Shown here piece after piece: positions 63,232 to 64,000 of a stretch of 64,000 bases of DNA; the first letter of the stretch is position 1; every line of letters begins with the position of its first letter. The notes below the pieces were generated by a model, which saw only the letters and a list, made by a program, of their open reading frames with translations, had not been told where the DNA came from and did not search any database. The translations under genes were made by a program, and so were the position numbers. The DNA is from a candidate division KSB1 bacterium (GTDB lineage Bacteria; Zhuqueibacterota; Zhuqueibacteria; Thermofontimicrobiales; Thermofontimicrobiaceae), in NCBI GenBank assembly GCA_034506395.1, contig JAPDPQ010000002.1:116255-180254 (forward strand). The letters run 5' to 3'.

Positions 63232-64000
63232 ATGAAGCGATTAAGGTGGGTAATCTTAGCGAGCATCGTAATTGTTACGGTAGTGGGAATTATGCCGCTG
63301 TTAGCCCAAGATCCATTCATCCGAATCATCTTTGAGAATGAAAAGGGGGCATCAAAAGGCGTTGCCTGGGGAGATTACAACAATGATGGGTATCCTGATT
63401 TGTATGTAACCAATGGGGCACAGGGCTATAAGCAGCTCAATTTTCTATATCGTAATAACGGTGATGGGACATTCACTAAAATTACGAGTGGTCCTCCTGT
63501 AGAAGACCAATTAATCTCAGGAGGGTGTAGCTGGGGAGATTTCGACAACGATGGCGATCTGGATCTATATGTCGCCACGAATACGGATAACGCCAACGAT
63601 CCATTGAAAAATAATTGCCTCTATGAGAACAATGGGGACGGGACTTTTACGAAAAATACGACCGCTGGACCGCCCGTCAATGATAAAGAATATACTGCTA
63701 CGGTTGGTTGGGGAGATTATAATAACGATGGCTTTATTGACATATTTGTCAAAAACGGATGGGCACAAAAACAGGCGAATTCATTGTACGCGAACAATGG
63801 AGATGGGACTTTTACAGATATCACTGGGATTCCCTTGGTGAGCTCAAGCAACGCGACTTTCATTTCAACCTTTGCCTGGGGCGATTATGATAACGATGGC
63901 GATCTCGATTTGGCAGTTGCGGGCGGCGCAGGCCCAAATAATGCCATTTGGCGAAACGATGGCAATAATACTTTTGTCAAACTGCTGAATGCCAATAACG
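63232..64000 (+). CDS. Secreted FG-GAP/VCBS-repeat protein, C-terminus beyond window
   Basis: I translated 256 codons from the ATG at 63232, which has AAAGGGAACAG before it. A signal peptide (basic KRLRW, hydrophobic core, cut near LLAQD) is followed by repeats of about 60 residues, each with a calcium-loop segment: WGDYNNDGYPDLYV, WGDFDNDGDLDLYV, WGDYNNDGFIDIFV and WGDYDNDGDLDLAV, plus NNGDGTFT turns. These are FG-GAP/VCBS units that build a beta-propeller, common in large cell-surface or secreted proteins; a sorting domain may lie downstream. The frame is open at the right edge. Function is unknown: adhesion, or a carrier for other domains. Confidence 0.88.
   Translation, partial: MKRLRWVILASIVIVTVVGIMPLLAQDPFIRIIFENEKGASKGVAWGDYNNDGYPDLYVTNGAQGYKQLNFLYRNNGDGTFTKITSGPPVEDQLISGGCSWGDFDNDGDLDLYVATNTDNANDPLKNNCLYENNGDGTFTKNTTAGPPVNDKEYTATVGWGDYNNDGFIDIFVKNGWAQKQANSLYANNGDGTFTDITGIPLVSSSNATFISTFAWGDYDNDGDLDLAVAGGAGPNNAIWRNDGNNTFVKLLNANN

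Noticed and set aside
1..64000. CRISPR arrays, tRNA/rRNA genes, transposases and prophage genes
   Set aside because: Looked for by eye on both strands; no regularly spaced repeats, cloverleaf-like sequence or mobile-element protein motifs were seen. A covariance-model scan would be decisive for RNAs.

Overview
The window reads as the chromosome of a free-living, diderm (Gram-negative-type) bacterium of moderate GC, probably from an uncultured or candidate phylum such as the KSB1/Calditrichota neighbourhood. That placement is an inference from gene content, not from a marker phylogeny. Diderm signs are an OmpA-like peptidoglycan-binding domain behind a single membrane anchor, lipoprotein-type signal sequences, an AmiC-type amidase and many secreted peptidases. 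An aldehyde:ferredoxin oxidoreductase and a fused electron-bifurcating NfnAB transhydrogenase point to ferredoxin-based, at least partly anaerobic metabolism. GH3 and GH78 glycosidases, sugar kinase and solute symporter genes point to polysaccharide and peptide scavenging. No tRNA, rRNA, CRISPR array, phage or transposase gene was recognised.

Layout. 1-1656 (minus): nucleotide-sugar genes (a UDP-sugar dehydrogenase cut by the window edge, then rfbB). 2360-4128 (minus): a small membrane protein and a YhaM-type nuclease. 4152-15670 (minus): a long leftward cluster with a mannose-1-phosphate guanylyltransferase, a small protein, a PtsN-like EIIA, a zinc-ribbon protein, a cell-wall amidase, a methyltransferase coupled to an amidohydrolase, a tripeptidyl-peptidase-II-like subtilase and a penicillin-acylase-type hydrolase. 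16123-24253 (plus): archease and RtcB, a REC-PAS-histidine kinase, fused NfnAB and a sodium:solute symporter. 24514-24989 (minus): a cold-shock gene with its terminator, promoter and long leader. 25232-27961 (plus): an ABC exporter with a DUF1854 partner. 28356-33226 (plus): AFOR overlapping an M16C peptidase. 33446-39063 (plus): MgtC, a class C serine hydrolase, a C26-type amidotransferase, an FGGY kinase and an alpha/beta hydrolase.

39524-44358 (plus) is the most unusual part. A coiled-coil protein, a cytosolic longin-like/TM/BON/OmpA protein, a Ras-like small GTPase with an altered switch II, and a PAS-AAA+-Fis regulator with a GAFTNA loop lie nearly head to tail, followed by an exo/endonuclease/phosphatase-family protein. 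This looks like a GTPase signalling module linking the cytosol to the cell wall and to transcription. 44576-44779 is dodecin with its terminator. 44902-57000 (minus) carries an amino-acid permease, a GH3 glycosidase, an M28 peptidase fused to a decayed M19-like domain, an AAA-TOPRIM protein, a GH78 rhamnosidase and a class A beta-lactamase-like hydrolase. After 1.1 kb without genes, the plus strand carries an unknown coiled-coil protein with a clear terminator, uvrA, an RsbW-like kinase, and the start of a secreted FG-GAP/VCBS-repeat protein cut by the window edge.

Starts were moved from the longest frame to internal ATG/GTG/TTG codons wherever a Shine-Dalgarno sequence or signal peptide favoured it. 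All function calls rest on motif recognition without database searches.
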